64,000 nt of DNA from Pirellula sp. SH-Sr6A (GCF_001610875.1 NZ_CP011272.1:3453988-3517987); one strand, 5' to 3'; counted from the stretch's first letter, positions 55,784 through 64,000 are shown. Notes: generated from the sequence alone by a model not told the origin. Translations and numbers: made by a program.

Positions 55784-58700
55784 TCAATCCAGCCGAATGC
55801 TCCCTCCCCGATATTGACTCGATGTCAAACAATGCACTTTGATGATAGACGGTATGGTCAGTTTCTCCAAATCTTCCTTGGCTCTGCTGAACCCCAGCCT
55901 CCCAAGCTCGAAATCGGAATACTCGTTCGATTCCAGAACCCCATTTTTGTTCGTGTCATAGGCCTGAAACTCAAACTGGGATAACCTCCATTCGTCCGTC
56001 AACGCGGCATCGTTCTCTTGGACTGAATCGGCTCTCCAATCCACATAGTTTTGAATCCGGAAATACTTGGCTGTGGCGATAACTTCGGCAGGTAGTCCGA
56101 TGCTTTGTGCATACTCGCTCACGGATTCTTTTTCTGACAAGTAGCCGTCTTTGTTTTGATCACATCGATCGAGCAGTTCCATCCATTCGTGTCCTAAAGC
56201 TGGGGTCAAACACAATCCAAACGACCGCTCGGGTTTGCTGATGCAACTCATCAACACGAGATTGTGGATGAGGAAACTGTTGGATACCTTTTGAAGTGTC
56301 CCACCCTCGACCTTCAAGCTCTCTTCATGGGTCCGCCAACTCTGACGCAAGCGATCCTCGGACCGCAGCAACGCCTCTTTGATTCGATAGAATCGAGCGA
56401 TCTGGTTTTCACCGATCTTGAGGGGGAAGTCTTCATGCTGTGCGATGGCCAGGTCGGTAAATGCCTTCCATCCCGTTTTCGCGTTCCCCAGCAATCGGTT
56501 CGAAACCAGGCGGAAGGATGGTCGCAGTTGTTCAAAGCGGGCTAATCTTTCTTCTCCTGTCTTGTCTGGATGTAGAAACTCCAAAGCCAGATCCAGAGAG
56601 GGAGTTCGTTGGACGCCGGGGATTGCAGCGAATCTCGAGTTATCACTCGGCGAGTAGTAGTCGTATTGCGTACTCATCTGATCGGGGATTTGCTCGACCA
56701 GTGTTTTGACTGTTTTCCACCAAGTCTCGTCGAACGGTTCCAGATCTGCAGTGCCCCCTAGCTTCATGTAAGCAACAGCTGCAGCGACACGCGTCGCGTA
56801 AGACGCCTCATCCTGCAGGGCAACCTCTCGCATCAATCTCCGCAAAACAGGACATAATTCCGGAATGGGTGCCCCTATCGAATTAAGTATCTCGGGCAGC
56901 CGGTCTTTGTACCTCAGGAGAAGCGGATGTGGGTCTTGATTCAAGTACTCCAGTCTTGAGACAACATCGACGATCGGTGGGACTTCATACACTGGGTACG
57001 ACAATGCAGAGCGACGACCGGTCGATGAACGAAAGGTGGCAGCGTTCAACTCTGGACTATACAAGTCCCTCAGTTTCGATATCGACCATCGAGGCATGGA
57101 ACCAGAATGATCGACACCAATCAATGCCAAGAACAAGTGATGGGCGTCAGCCGCTTCCTTGACGTGCTGTTCTTCTACCCAGTCCATGACACGTGGTAGT
57201 TTCTCATTCGCAAGTCTTGGGAGAATCTCCTGCGCCTTCCTACGTCGATCTTCAGGCTTTGACTTGACCAGATCTTCGTATAAGAGATCCACTACTGCTG
57301 GTTCACGAGACCTTAATCGCAACAAAAGTTCTATCTTTCCACGCTTCTGACAAAGCTCGAAATAGGTCGGTAATAGCTCCTTGTCGGTTTTACTGTTGTA
57401 CAACAGGATGAAACCTTCATGGGCCTGCTCCCATGCGGTAGGCGACTTCTCGTTCACAAGTACGTCGAGCCACTCGTCGATTGTCTTTCCCTCAAAGCGA
57501 GGTTTCGGCGCAACCTCCGCTACTTCCGTTTTGGTTAGTCCTTCCTCGAGATTCCCGGCCCGACCTTCGGTCCCATTGGCTACCTCCTTCTTCACCCGTC
57601 GCACTCTCGCGATGACCGTTTGGCCGTTAGCGATGGTGAATTGATCGCGGTCGATCTCCATCCCAGTACTTGGGCTATCAAACTCCAATGTATAAACGCC
57701 ACCCCTCAATCGCGTTACCGTGTTGCCGGTCTCGATCGCCAACTTCTTTTCAATGCCACCCTTTTCTTTCTTGATCGAAATCTGTCCTTCATCCAACTCG
57801 GACTCGATGATGAGCTGACCTTCGTTCGTATCGAGTTTGATCCATACACCCAGGAAGAATGCCAACGGTACCAGTCCGCATAACAACCCGATGCCCCATC
57901 GACCCGCACTTGATCCCGATGACGACGACACTGGCAGCAAAGGAGCTGTATTGGTTTCGACCTTCGAGCGGGAACGGTATCGGGTGCTTGGTGAAATGCG
58001 ATCGCTCTCGACAGGCACTGCCGTCTGCTTCATCTGCTGCGCCAATCGCCCCAAGCTCGAATCTTCGGCGAAAGGAGCCAGCGCCTCGGCGACATGGGCC
58101 GCACTGGCGGGACGAAGCTTGGGATCGGTTGCGAGCAACGCATCGATCACCTTGGCAAAACCATCAGGCAAATCGGGTCGCAACGTTTGAACCCGGGGCG
58201 GATGATGATGGGCCAGCAAACGAAGCTTTTCAATGGGCGACAGATGGGGGGCGGCAGCCAAGGGAGCTCGACCGCAAAGCAATTTAAAAAGGGTTGCTCC
58301 GAGTGAATACAAATCCGCGCGATAGTCGACAGCACCACTCTTTTCTGCTTGCTCGGGTGCCATGTAGTCCAGCGTTCCGAGAAACTGACCCACTGTCGTC
58401 AACTCGCTGGAGACCCCATCCCAACGATCGAGCAACGCCAACCCAAAGTCGAGGACTTTCACATTCCCCGCCTCATCGAGCATGATGTTGGAGGGCTTGA
58501 TGTCGCGGTGCACGATCCCTTCGCTATGGGCATGAGATAAAGCCATCGCGACTTGATGGCCGATCTGTGCGACCTCTGCTACACCGAGCGAAAGTCCCGA
58601 TCGTTGGAGCTTGGACAAATCCATGCCACGGATATGTTCCATGACCAAGTAATGGATATCGCCGATATGTCCTGCATCGGTGGCAGCGACGATCGCGGGA

Positions 58701-59182
58701 TGGCGGAGTTTGCCTGCTGCCAAGATCTCGCGATCGAATCGAGCGATCGCGTCGGGCGTCTGTCTTGGCAGGTACAGGAGTTTCATGGCCACTTGGCGAT
58801 GCAGCACGGTGTGCTCGGCCAAGTAGACCGAGCCCATCCCTCCGCAGCCGAGGGGTTCGAGCAATCGATAAGGACCGATGCGTTGATCCACTTCCAAAGG
58901 GCTCGTTCCCGCGATCCCAGGGAAGAGGGGGTGGTGAGGAATGATCCCGATCGGATCGGCTGCGTCCTGGGGTTCACCCGTCCGCTGCATAGAACGGAGT
59001 GGGAGTACCAATTCGTCTTGCGAGGGACGTGACTCGATGTCGCGGAACAGCGAAGAGCAGCGACTGCAATCGCTCAAGTGGGCTTCGATGGAATCGATCG
59101 CTTCGATTGGCAAGCGACCTTCCCAATAGGCTTGCAGTGTTTCGGTTGAAATGCATTCGGTATCGAGCGTGAGCTGTTCCAT
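55784..59182 (-). CDS. Anti-sigma/Ser-Thr kinase fusion with EF-hand tail
   Basis: A 1132-residue protein from the ATG at 59182. Residues 10-50 are a zinc-binding anti-sigma-type helix with His35, Cys39 and Cys42 (AHLSDCSRC). The Ser/Thr kinase follows: LLEPLGCGGMGSVYLAEH, Lys134, HRDIKPSN at 225 and DFG at 245. A membrane helix lies at about 430 (WGIGLLCGLVPLAFFLGVWI). The outside half has HEAT-like helices and two EF-hand loops near the end (DQNKDGYLSEKE and DTNKNGVLESNE), so Ca2+ binding is likely. It is divergent from the ECF sigma gene, its probable partner. Confidence 0.92.
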   Translation of the reverse strand: MEQLTLDTECISTETLQAYWEGRLPIEAIDSIEAHLSDCSRCSSLFRDIESRPSQDELVLPLRSMQRTGEPQDAADPIGIIPHHPLFPGIAGTSPLEVDQRIGPYRLLEPLGCGGMGSVYLAEHTVLHRQVAMKLLYLPRQTPDAIARFDREILAAGKLRHPAIVAATDAGHIGDIHYLVMEHIRGMDLSKLQRSGLSLGVAEVAQIGHQVAMALSHAHSEGIVHRDIKPSNIMLDEAGNVKVLDFGLALLDRWDGVSSELTTVGQFLGTLDYMAPEQAEKSGAVDYRADLYSLGATLFKLLCGRAPLAAAPHLSPIEKLRLLAHHHPPRVQTLRPDLPDGFAKVIDALLATDPKLRPASAAHVAEALAPFAEDSSLGRLAQQMKQTAVPVESDRISPSTRYRSRSKVETNTAPLLPVSSSSGSSAGRWGIGLLCGLVPLAFFLGVWIKLDTNEGQLIIESELDEGQISIKKEKGGIEKKLAIETGNTVTRLRGGVYTLEFDSPSTGMEIDRDQFTIANGQTVIARVRRVKKEVANGTEGRAGNLEEGLTKTEVAEVAPKPRFEGKTIDEWLDVLVNEKSPTAWEQAHEGFILLYNSKTDKELLPTYFELCQKRGKIELLLRLRSREPAVVDLLYEDLVKSKPEDRRRKAQEILPRLANEKLPRVMDWVEEQHVKEAADAHHLFLALIGVDHSGSMPRWSISKLRDLYSPELNAATFRSSTGRRSALSYPVYEVPPIVDVVSRLEYLNQDPHPLLLRYKDRLPEILNSIGAPIPELCPVLRRLMREVALQDEASYATRVAAAVAYMKLGGTADLEPFDETWWKTVKTLVEQIPDQMSTQYDYYSPSDNSRFAAIPGVQRTPSLDLALEFLHPDKTGEERLARFEQLRPSFRLVSNRLLGNAKTGWKAFTDLAIAQHEDFPLKIGENQIARFYRIKEALLRSEDRLRQSWRTHEESLKVEGGTLQKVSNSFLIHNLVLMSCISKPERSFGLCLTPALGHEWMELLDRCDQNKDGYLSEKESVSEYAQSIGLPAEVIATAKYFRIQNYVDWRADSVQENDAALTDEWRLSQFEFQAYDTNKNGVLESNEYSDFELGRLGFSRAKEDLEKLTIPSIIKVHCLTSSQYRGGSIRLD

Positions 59183-59381
59183 GAGGACAAACCTTTCGTG
59201 GCGACGATCGGGAGCGATTCTTACTCTATACCAGGACGAAAGGGGTGTGACAAAAAACTTAGCCGGAACCGTTTTGTCTGCGACGGTTGGAGACCACGCA
59301 CCGTTTCGCACCCTCGAAAGTCGACTACACTAAACTGGAATCGATTTCCTCACGCCAACAAAGATTTCTCTATTTTTCATC

Positions 59382-59969
59382 ATGCCTTCCAGCAGTGGAA
59401 CCCGTCCCTCGTTGATCGCCGGCGCGAAGGCTCGCTCCGAAGAGGCTTGGTCGCAGATCGTTCTGATTTACTCCCCCTTGATCGTGGCTTGGGGGAGACG
59501 GCTGGGAGCGACCCCCGAACAGTGCGATGATTTATGCCAAGAGGTTTTCTCTGCGGCCGCGAAGGGGCTTGATTCGTTTCAAGCGGACGGAAAGAGTGGC
59601 AGCTTCCGCGGGTGGCTATGGCGTATCACCTATCGCAAGTGGATTGATGGGTATCGCAAAACGCGAGATGTTCCCGGTCCGGTGGGGGGAAGCACGGCGG
59701 CCTTGCGAATGGAGCAGATCCCTACTCCTGACGACGAGTCGCAGGAATGGAGCCATCCCGAGTGGATTCAAGGCGTCTTGGCCAGGGCGATGCGTCTGGT
59801 GCAAAGCGAGTTTCAAGAGCGGCATTGGAGTGCGTTTTGGATGTCGGCGGTGGAGGGGAAGCCTGCCGATCAGATCGCAATTACCCTGAGCATGTCTCCA
59901 TCGAATGTGAGACAAATTCGGAGTCGGGTCTTAAGGCGGTTGCGAAACGTGATGGGGGATGCTCCCTAG
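59382..59969 (+). CDS. ECF-type RNA polymerase sigma factor
   Basis: A 195-residue extracytoplasmic-function sigma factor. Region 2 shows AEEAWSQ-type start, DDLCQEVFSAAAKGLDSF and FRGWLWRITYRKWIDGYRK. Region 4 shows AFWMSAVEGKPADQIAITLS then MSPSNVRQIRSRVLRRL, the helix-turn-helix. It is divergent from the anti-sigma/kinase gene (199 bases apart), the layout of kinase-linked ECF groups in planctomycetes, where phosphorylation or the zinc domain could control it. Target promoters were not found. Confidence 0.94.
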   Translation: MPSSSGTRPSLIAGAKARSEEAWSQIVLIYSPLIVAWGRRLGATPEQCDDLCQEVFSAAAKGLDSFQADGKSGSFRGWLWRITYRKWIDGYRKTRDVPGPVGGSTAALRMEQIPTPDDESQEWSHPEWIQGVLARAMRLVQSEFQERHWSAFWMSAVEGKPADQIAITLSMSPSNVRQIRSRVLRRLRNVMGDAP

Positions 59970-60074
59970 CTGTTGGATTTCTTGCGAACGGATGGCGAAG
60001 ACTCGTCTGGACACAGGGGGCTCGATGTTGTTATAGCTCCATTGCTTCAACATTTACGACCTACCCTTGGAACA

Positions 60075-60533
60075 ATGAGCATGTTTAGCAATCGTCTGCG
60101 AACATTATGGACCGTCGTTTTTGTATTGGCTTGTTTGAATTCTCGACCACTACTCGCCGAGGGGTGGTCTTGGAATCCCTTTGCCAGCAAATCAGAGAGC
60201 AAAGATTCCAGTCCGCTCTATTCGAAGAGCTCGTCGAGTAACAAATCATGGTTGCCGGAGTGGAAAGCTCCCAAGATGCCGTGGTCTGCAAAGGACAAGC
60301 CTAGCTCGTATGCAAAGAAGAACGATTCCGCTTGGAAGAAGATGTCGAAGACGAGCAAGCAATGGTGGGATAAGACTGCGGAGATCTTAGATCCTTATCC
60401 CGAGCCAAAGCCCGCGACACCCGCTTATGCCAAGCCGAAGAAGCCCTCGATGTTCGCCAGCTGGTTCAAGAAAGAAGAGCCGAAGAAGATTGAAAGCGTC
60501 AATGACTTTCTCAAGCAGGAACGGATCGACTGA
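60075..60533 (+). CDS. Small exported Lys/Ser/Trp-rich protein
   Basis: A 152-residue protein from the ATG at 60075. A signal peptide (TLWTVVFVLACLNSRPLLAEG) is followed by low-complexity, Lys/Ser/Trp/Pro-rich sequence (SWNPFASKSESKDSSPLYS; WLPEWKAPKMPWSAKDKPSS) with repeated WxxKxP-like motifs, ending FLKQERID. No catalytic motif. Such basic, repeated-Trp proteins are seen in planctomycete envelopes, of unknown role. Two bases separate it from the methyltransferase gene; it likely shares an operon with it. Confidence 0.8.
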   Translation: MSMFSNRLRTLWTVVFVLACLNSRPLLAEGWSWNPFASKSESKDSSPLYSKSSSSNKSWLPEWKAPKMPWSAKDKPSSYAKKNDSAWKKMSKTSKQWWDKTAEILDPYPEPKPATPAYAKPKKPSMFASWFKKEEPKKIESVNDFLKQERID

Positions 60534-60535
60534 GG

Positions 60536-61723
60536 ATGTCGCATCTGACCTATTACGCCGATGGTGAAGGGCGCTGGTGGAAGCGAGTTTGGGCGGTCCA
60601 ATGTCCTGAGATGATTGCTCTGCGGGACCAGTGTCAGGGTGTTGCCGGTCACCTGGGTGATCATTGGTGCTTTCGCCCAGATGGTTCCTACCATTACAAG
60701 CCCCATGAAACCGATCTGAGACGCATAGAGGGCGGTTGTGGAATCAATCCGCCTGGAAGCTCAGAATACCGAACGCCCTTGGAGATGAGTCGTTACGGGT
60801 ATGCTTCCCACTACGAAGACAGCGAAGTTACCGATCCCAGTGAATTGGCTAGACTGCAACGCGGCGATTTCGGTCCGAATGAATCGGTGGATCAATTTTG
60901 TACGAAAGAGCAGATCGAAGAACTTCGCAAACTGGGTCGACTCGATTCCGACGACCGGAGATTGCGACGCGAGCGGGCTGCGGCACTGAAGTATCGAGTC
61001 AAAGATTTTTCGGACAAGTCATCGACGAAAGAGATCGAGACACGGTTCGATGTGGATGTAGAACGATTTAGCAATCTGGAGTCTGGTCAGACCGCGACGA
61101 TTGATGCACCGTTGTCGATGCAACTGATCACGGAAGCGGCGGTGCGCTTGACGCCACAGATCGGTCGCGTGCTCGACATCGGCTGCGGGGCGGGGAACAA
61201 CACCCTGAAGCTGAGGGAAGTCTACGGTAAACCGTTTGCCTGTGACTTGCTAGATCTCAGTCGACCCATGCTGGAACGGGCCAGGAAACGAATCTGGGAT
61301 GCCGGAGTTGAGACGGTGGAGCTTTGGCAAGTGGACTTTCGAGATGCGGAGTTGCCTCGCGAAAGTTACGACGTGATCTTGGCCGCTGCGGTACTGCACC
61401 ATTTGCGAGACGATCGAGATTGGCAAGCGGCATTTGAGAAGATTTTATCGATATTGAAGCCAGGCGGATCGGTGTGGATTACAGACTTGGTCGCTCAAGA
61501 GACTGTTCCGATTCACGAATGGATGTGGTCTCGTTACGGAGACTACCTCACCGGTCTAGGTGGAAGCGAGTACCGAGTCAAAGTCTTTGATTACATTGCG
61601 AAAGAAGATTCGCCGCGCTCGGTGACCTATCAACTGGAGCTACTTCGCCGCGTAGGCTTCGCCCATGTCGAACTCTTGCACAAGCACAGTTGCTTTGCCG
61701 CCTTCGGTGCCTGGAAGGAATAA
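60536..61723 (+). CDS. SAM-dependent methyltransferase with Cys/His-rich N-terminal extension
   Basis: A 395-residue protein. The C-terminal half is a class I methyltransferase: motif I is RVLDIGCGAGNN at 211-222, LLDLSRPMLERARKRI follows, and motif post II is YDVILAAAVLHHL. The N-terminal 150 residues (MSHLTYYADGEGRWWKRVWA) are unlike the family and carry a Cys/His-rich stretch (CPEMIALRDQCQGVAGHLGD then HWCFRP) that could bind metal or substrate, ending in a charged helix (DRRLRRERAAALKYRVKDFS). The acceptor is unknown. Confidence 0.88.
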   Translation: MSHLTYYADGEGRWWKRVWAVQCPEMIALRDQCQGVAGHLGDHWCFRPDGSYHYKPHETDLRRIEGGCGINPPGSSEYRTPLEMSRYGYASHYEDSEVTDPSELARLQRGDFGPNESVDQFCTKEQIEELRKLGRLDSDDRRLRRERAAALKYRVKDFSDKSSTKEIETRFDVDVERFSNLESGQTATIDAPLSMQLITEAAVRLTPQIGRVLDIGCGAGNNTLKLREVYGKPFACDLLDLSRPMLERARKRIWDAGVETVELWQVDFRDAELPRESYDVILAAAVLHHLRDDRDWQAAFEKILSILKPGGSVWITDLVAQETVPIHEWMWSRYGDYLTGLGGSEYRVKVFDYIAKEDSPRSVTYQLELLRRVGFAHVELLHKHSCFAAFGAWKE

Positions 61724-61769
61724 AGAGTCGCGTGCGAGCAAGAAGATGCACGAGAGACTTGCCCAAAGT

Positions 61770-61913
61770 CGTTGCACTCTTAGTCCCGATAGGGACGGCA
61801 TACAATAGCCCAGCCTTTCAAGGCTGGGTACGCGCACAATCATCGCGTCAGTCCCGGTAGGGACGAAAGAGATTGTTGCGAGATAGATGCGATGAGCATT
61901 GAAATGCACCGAA
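61770..61913. repeat. Hairpin-rich repeat element, copy 1
   Basis: A 144-bp element starting CGTTGCACTCTTAGTCCC. It holds a strong hairpin at 61809-61828 (CCCAGCCTT-TC-AAGGCTGGG), flanked on both sides by GTCCC-GRTA-GGGAC hairpins. Copies 2 and 3 lie at 62265 and 62545. It ends GAAATGCACCGAA. No protein gene is supported here; short frames over it are non-coding. Confidence 0.9.
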
Positions 61914-62129
61914 GATTGCGGCACAACACCGGATCGGTTCACCACCCCTCCAGTGCATCGAACCACGCTTATGAGATTGCACAACGACACAAGAGCCACT
62001 CTGCTTCCTCCGCGGTGGATCATCCTCGATTCATATCAAAACCGCGAGAGCGACAAGTGGTTGGTAGCGCTCTGGCGCAGCGGGGCGAAGAAGGACTTAC
62101 CGCGGAGAAGCGCGGAGGGAGAATGATGA

Positions 62130-62573
62130 GGAATAGGAGTCACCCACCTTTTTGGAGCGAAAATGATGCACCCACCTAATCGGGCTGGTGCCAAGCTATC
62201 AAGGTGTGCCTTCAACGGATTATCTGCTCAAGCGAGCTGGGAGGCTTCGAGTATTTCCCTAAGGCGTTGCACTCTTAGTCCCGGTAGGGACGGAATACAA
62301 TAGCCCAACCTTTCAAGGCTGGGTCTGCGTACAATCATCGTCTCAGTCCCGGTAGGGACGAAAGAAAATACGGCGAATAGATGTGGTCAGCGTTGAAATG
62401 CACCGAAACGGAATAGGAGTCACCCACCTTTTTGGAGCGAAAATGATGCACCCACCTAATCGGGCTGGTGCCAAGCTATCAAGGTGTGCCTTCAACGGAT
62501 TATCTGCTCAAGCGAGCTGGGAGGCTTCGAGTATTTCCCTAAGGCGTTGCACTCTTAGTCCCGGTAGGGACGG
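62130..62573. repeat. 280-bp tandem duplication spanning repeat copies 2 and 3
   Basis: The 164 bases from 62130 to 62293 are repeated perfectly at 62410-62573, exactly 280 bases on. The unit begins GGAATAGGAGTCACCCACC and runs into the start of the hairpin element. Perfect identity means a recent duplication. The linking part shows no recognisable gene or transposase. Confidence 0.93.
62265..62407. repeat. Hairpin-rich repeat element, copy 2
   Basis: Second copy of the 61770 element, with the same central stem (one base changed: CCCAACCTT/AAGGCTGGG, a G-U-tolerant mismatch) and the same flanking GTCCCGGTAGGGAC hairpins. Its right part is more diverged. It is part of a 280-bp tandem duplication with copy 3. 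Confidence 0.88.
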
Positions 62574-62688
62574 CAGACAATAGCCCAGCCTTTCAAGGCT
62601 GGGTCTGCGCACGATCATCGCGTCAGTCCCGGTAGGGACGAAAGAGATTGTTGCGAGATAGATGCGATGAGCATTGAAATGCACCGAA
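62545..62688. repeat. Hairpin-rich repeat element, copy 3
   Basis: Third copy, whose right part (GAGATTGTTGCGAGATAGAT) matches copy 1 rather than copy 2, so the copies have been shuffled. The central stem CCCAGCCTT-TC-AAGGCTGGG and both flanking hairpins are intact. After it, 62700-62905 holds no gene I can support. Confidence 0.88.
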
Positions 62689-63082
62689 GATTGCGGCACA
62701 CACCGGATCGGTTTACAAACCGGCCAGCGTATCGGCCCACGCTTTTAACATTGCACATTCTCCCCCTCATCCCCAGCCCTTCTCCCCCAGGGCGGGGCGA
62801 AGGGAGCCAGAGTTTCACGCGCGCACCGCGAGTGGCGCCGCCGAGGATGAAAACCTCGATTCGAAACGCTGCAATCGACATTATGATCCGTTACAATCTA
62901 CGGCTATGCACACCCTGAACGCCACCAATCCAACTTCCCAAGTGCTCCGCTCCCCGAGCCCTCGCACGGGAAAGCCAAATGCAACCCTTGGTTGCACCGA
63001 AGTAACTAACGCTGCTTGGCCGAGCTTTGACGTGCATTCCATCAACGCCAGCGTTAGTCCGTCCCTTGTCGAAGCCACCAGT

Positions 63083-63442
63083 TCCACCTGGCACTACCAA
63101 GGAAACCAGCAGTTCAGCATCACGGCTGTAACTACATCTTCTGGCTCTGTAGCCGAGCGCTACGGTAACACCTCCAACGGCCAGCCAGTGTTTTTGGATG
63201 TTTCTGGCTCACCCCTTACACCTCAAAGCTCAACGCTTCGGAACCGCTACACCTACACGGAACGTGAATGGGATGCCACCTTAAGATTGTGTCACTTCCA
63301 TGCAACGCGAATGAGTGGTCTGGCGGGGAGGGTTAGGGGGAGGGATCCAATACGAATCCGATGTCTTCCATCTGCAATCGCTTATTGTCGGCTACTCGAA
63401 CTTAGTGCTAACGAATCATTTTTTTTACCCATGGACCGATAA
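63083..63442 (+). pseudogene. Eroded Rhs-family core fragment
   Basis: The frame reads WHYQGNQQFSITAVTTSSGS, then VAERYGNTSNGQPVFLDVSG, NRYTYTEREWDATLRLCHFH and GRDPI, which tracks the Rhs repeat-associated core (YxxD..VTALTD..G.VVERY; NRYTYTGREWD; Y.FRARxYDP..GRFLSRDPIGY). Many core residues are changed, and right after GRDPI the family's continuation (QYESDVFHLQS) is found in the next frame, so there is a frameshift at about 63350. No long toxin-like C-terminus follows. The preceding part back to 62906 is non-homologous. Confidence 0.75.
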
Positions 63443-63506
63443 TGATTTTTTCGGGAGACAGATGCTTGAACCCTCATGTCCTTATTCGCATGGGAATTAA
63501 GTTCTA

Positions 63507-64000
63507 ATGGATGTCATAATGGATAATGTCGTTGCAATTGATGGAATAGTAAAGCTTTTGGAAAGACGGAAGCTGCTCTTCTTCGTTGCGGTCTTATCTG
63601 TTCCTCAGCCTTTTGCTAGAAGTTTGCGTGATGGTGTTAGGCAGAGATCGGAATTCAGATCTGATATTTGGATTCCCTCTGATTTAGTCTTCTCGATTGG
63701 TATTGGAACAATTGCAATCTTTGCCTTTTATTCGTGGTTTTCCAAAATAAAACCAGATTTGGTCTATGAGGTGGCTGTTCGCTATTTCTTTGTTTTGTTG
63801 TATTTCCTGGTTGTGATTGCATTTAGTTTTCCATTCCTCCCGTATCAAACAGTTGCCTGTGGAATTCCGATCTTGTTTTGGTTGTCTATTCATCTCTACT
63901 TCATTTGGCGAAGCCGAGATTCCTCGCACTCGGGCACGTTAGAATATTCTGATGAAATGCGCATGAGTAATCGGGAGCTGCGGGGTGGCAAGAGAGCAGA
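63507..64000 (+). CDS. Membrane protein, partial at window end, AT-rich
   Basis: From the ATG at 63507 the frame is open to the window edge, 164 codons, preceded by an in-frame stop at 63498. It codes for MDVIMDNVVAIDGIVKLLER, then hydrophobic helices (LVFSIGIGTIAIFAFYSW, YFFVLLYFLVVIAFSFPF and CGIPILFWLSIHLYFIW), then a hydrophilic tail. The DNA is clearly richer in A and T than the rest of the window, so it was probably acquired. It lies just after the Rhs remnant, the usual spot of immunity genes; that role is a guess. An ATG at 63519 is an alternative start. Confidence 0.6.
   Translation, partial: MDVIMDNVVAIDGIVKLLERRKLLFFVAVLSVPQPFARSLRDGVRQRSEFRSDIWIPSDLVFSIGIGTIAIFAFYSWFSKIKPDLVYEVAVRYFFVLLYFLVVIAFSFPFLPYQTVACGIPILFWLSIHLYFIWRSRDSSHSGTLEYSDEMRMSNRELRGGKRA

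Noticed and set aside
61770-62688. CRISPR array or small protein genes in the repeat cluster
   Set aside because: Only three copies, irregular spacing, and the open frames over them simply follow the hairpin sequence in each copy.
62881-63087. 68-residue minus-strand frame
   Set aside because: No domain, no ribosome binding site, and it lies opposite the region leading into the Rhs remnant; probably repeat-associated non-coding DNA.
1-64000. tRNA, rRNA or intact transposase genes
   Set aside because: I scanned for the usual conserved motifs and saw none; without a covariance-model search, a small RNA could still have been missed.

Overview
The window looks like chromosomal DNA of a planctomycete, probably near the Pirellulales. 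The evidence is gene content: a Planctomycete cytochrome c/DUF1549/DUF1553 protein (PSD1 type) next to a DUF1501 protein, a DUF1559 pseudopilin-like protein, a secreted protein opening with a LEPR-XLL-like motif, two very large Ser/Thr protein kinases (one divergent from an ECF sigma factor), tandem xylose-isomerase-like TIM barrels and a Gfo/Idh/MocA oxidoreductase. No rRNA, tRNA, CRISPR array or intact transposase was seen.

Layout. 0-4.4 kb: tail of a beta-repeat protein, then a TPR Ser/Thr kinase overlapping a LEPR-XLL-like secreted protein. 4.4-14.3 kb: MscS channel, divergent Ca2+/cation antiporter, DUF1559 protein, alpha/beta hydrolase, CaMKII-association-domain protein, glutamine-dependent NAD synthetase, a secreted HExxH peptidase-like protein and an oxidoreductase. 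13.9-17.1 kb (minus): acyl carrier protein, FabZ-like, FabF-like, anti-sigma-like and cold-shock-domain genes in one tight run. 17.3-23.3 kb: small protein, histidine kinase, DUF1501 protein and a frame-disrupted PSD1 gene. 23.6-26.6 kb: polyprenol-phosphate-type GT2 followed by a GT-C membrane protein. 26.6-33.1 kb (minus): flagellar operon fliG-fliH-fliI-fliJ-motE-like-fliK, ending in five 19-bp palindromic tandem repeats. 33.3-36.1 kb: Ala-rich lipoprotein, a hypothetical protein and a polytopic membrane protein.

36.4-42 kb: PAS-LuxR regulator, threonine dehydrogenase, methionyl-tRNA synthetase, pyrE and mutM. 42-47 kb (minus): two TIM-barrel isomerase-like proteins and an RND/MMPL-type exporter. 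47.2-50.2 kb: ferrous-iron operon feoA-feoA-feoB plus a small Cys-rich membrane protein, behind a Fur-box-like palindrome that overlaps a plausible promoter. 50.3-55.8 kb: MFS transporter, a CehA-like secreted protein with a degraded metal site, an HtrA protease and a small conserved protein. 55.8-61.7 kb: an anti-sigma/kinase/EF-hand fusion protein divergent from an ECF sigma gene, a small secreted protein and a methyltransferase with an unusual N-terminal extension.

61.7-64 kb is accessory DNA: three copies of a hairpin-rich repeat, two of them inside a 280-bp tandem duplication, then an eroded Rhs-family core, then an AT-richer open reading frame for a membrane protein that runs off the window.

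The most unusual items are the GT-C protein whose first loop appears to be tandemly triplicated, the FabZ-like protein with Tyr in place of the catalytic His, the single-base lesion in the PSD1 gene, the palindromic array at the fliK stop codon, the MFS gene without a usable ATG/GTG start, and the repeat/Rhs/AT-rich island at the right end. I did not find a clearly new defence or biosynthetic system; the candidates are ranked in the findings.
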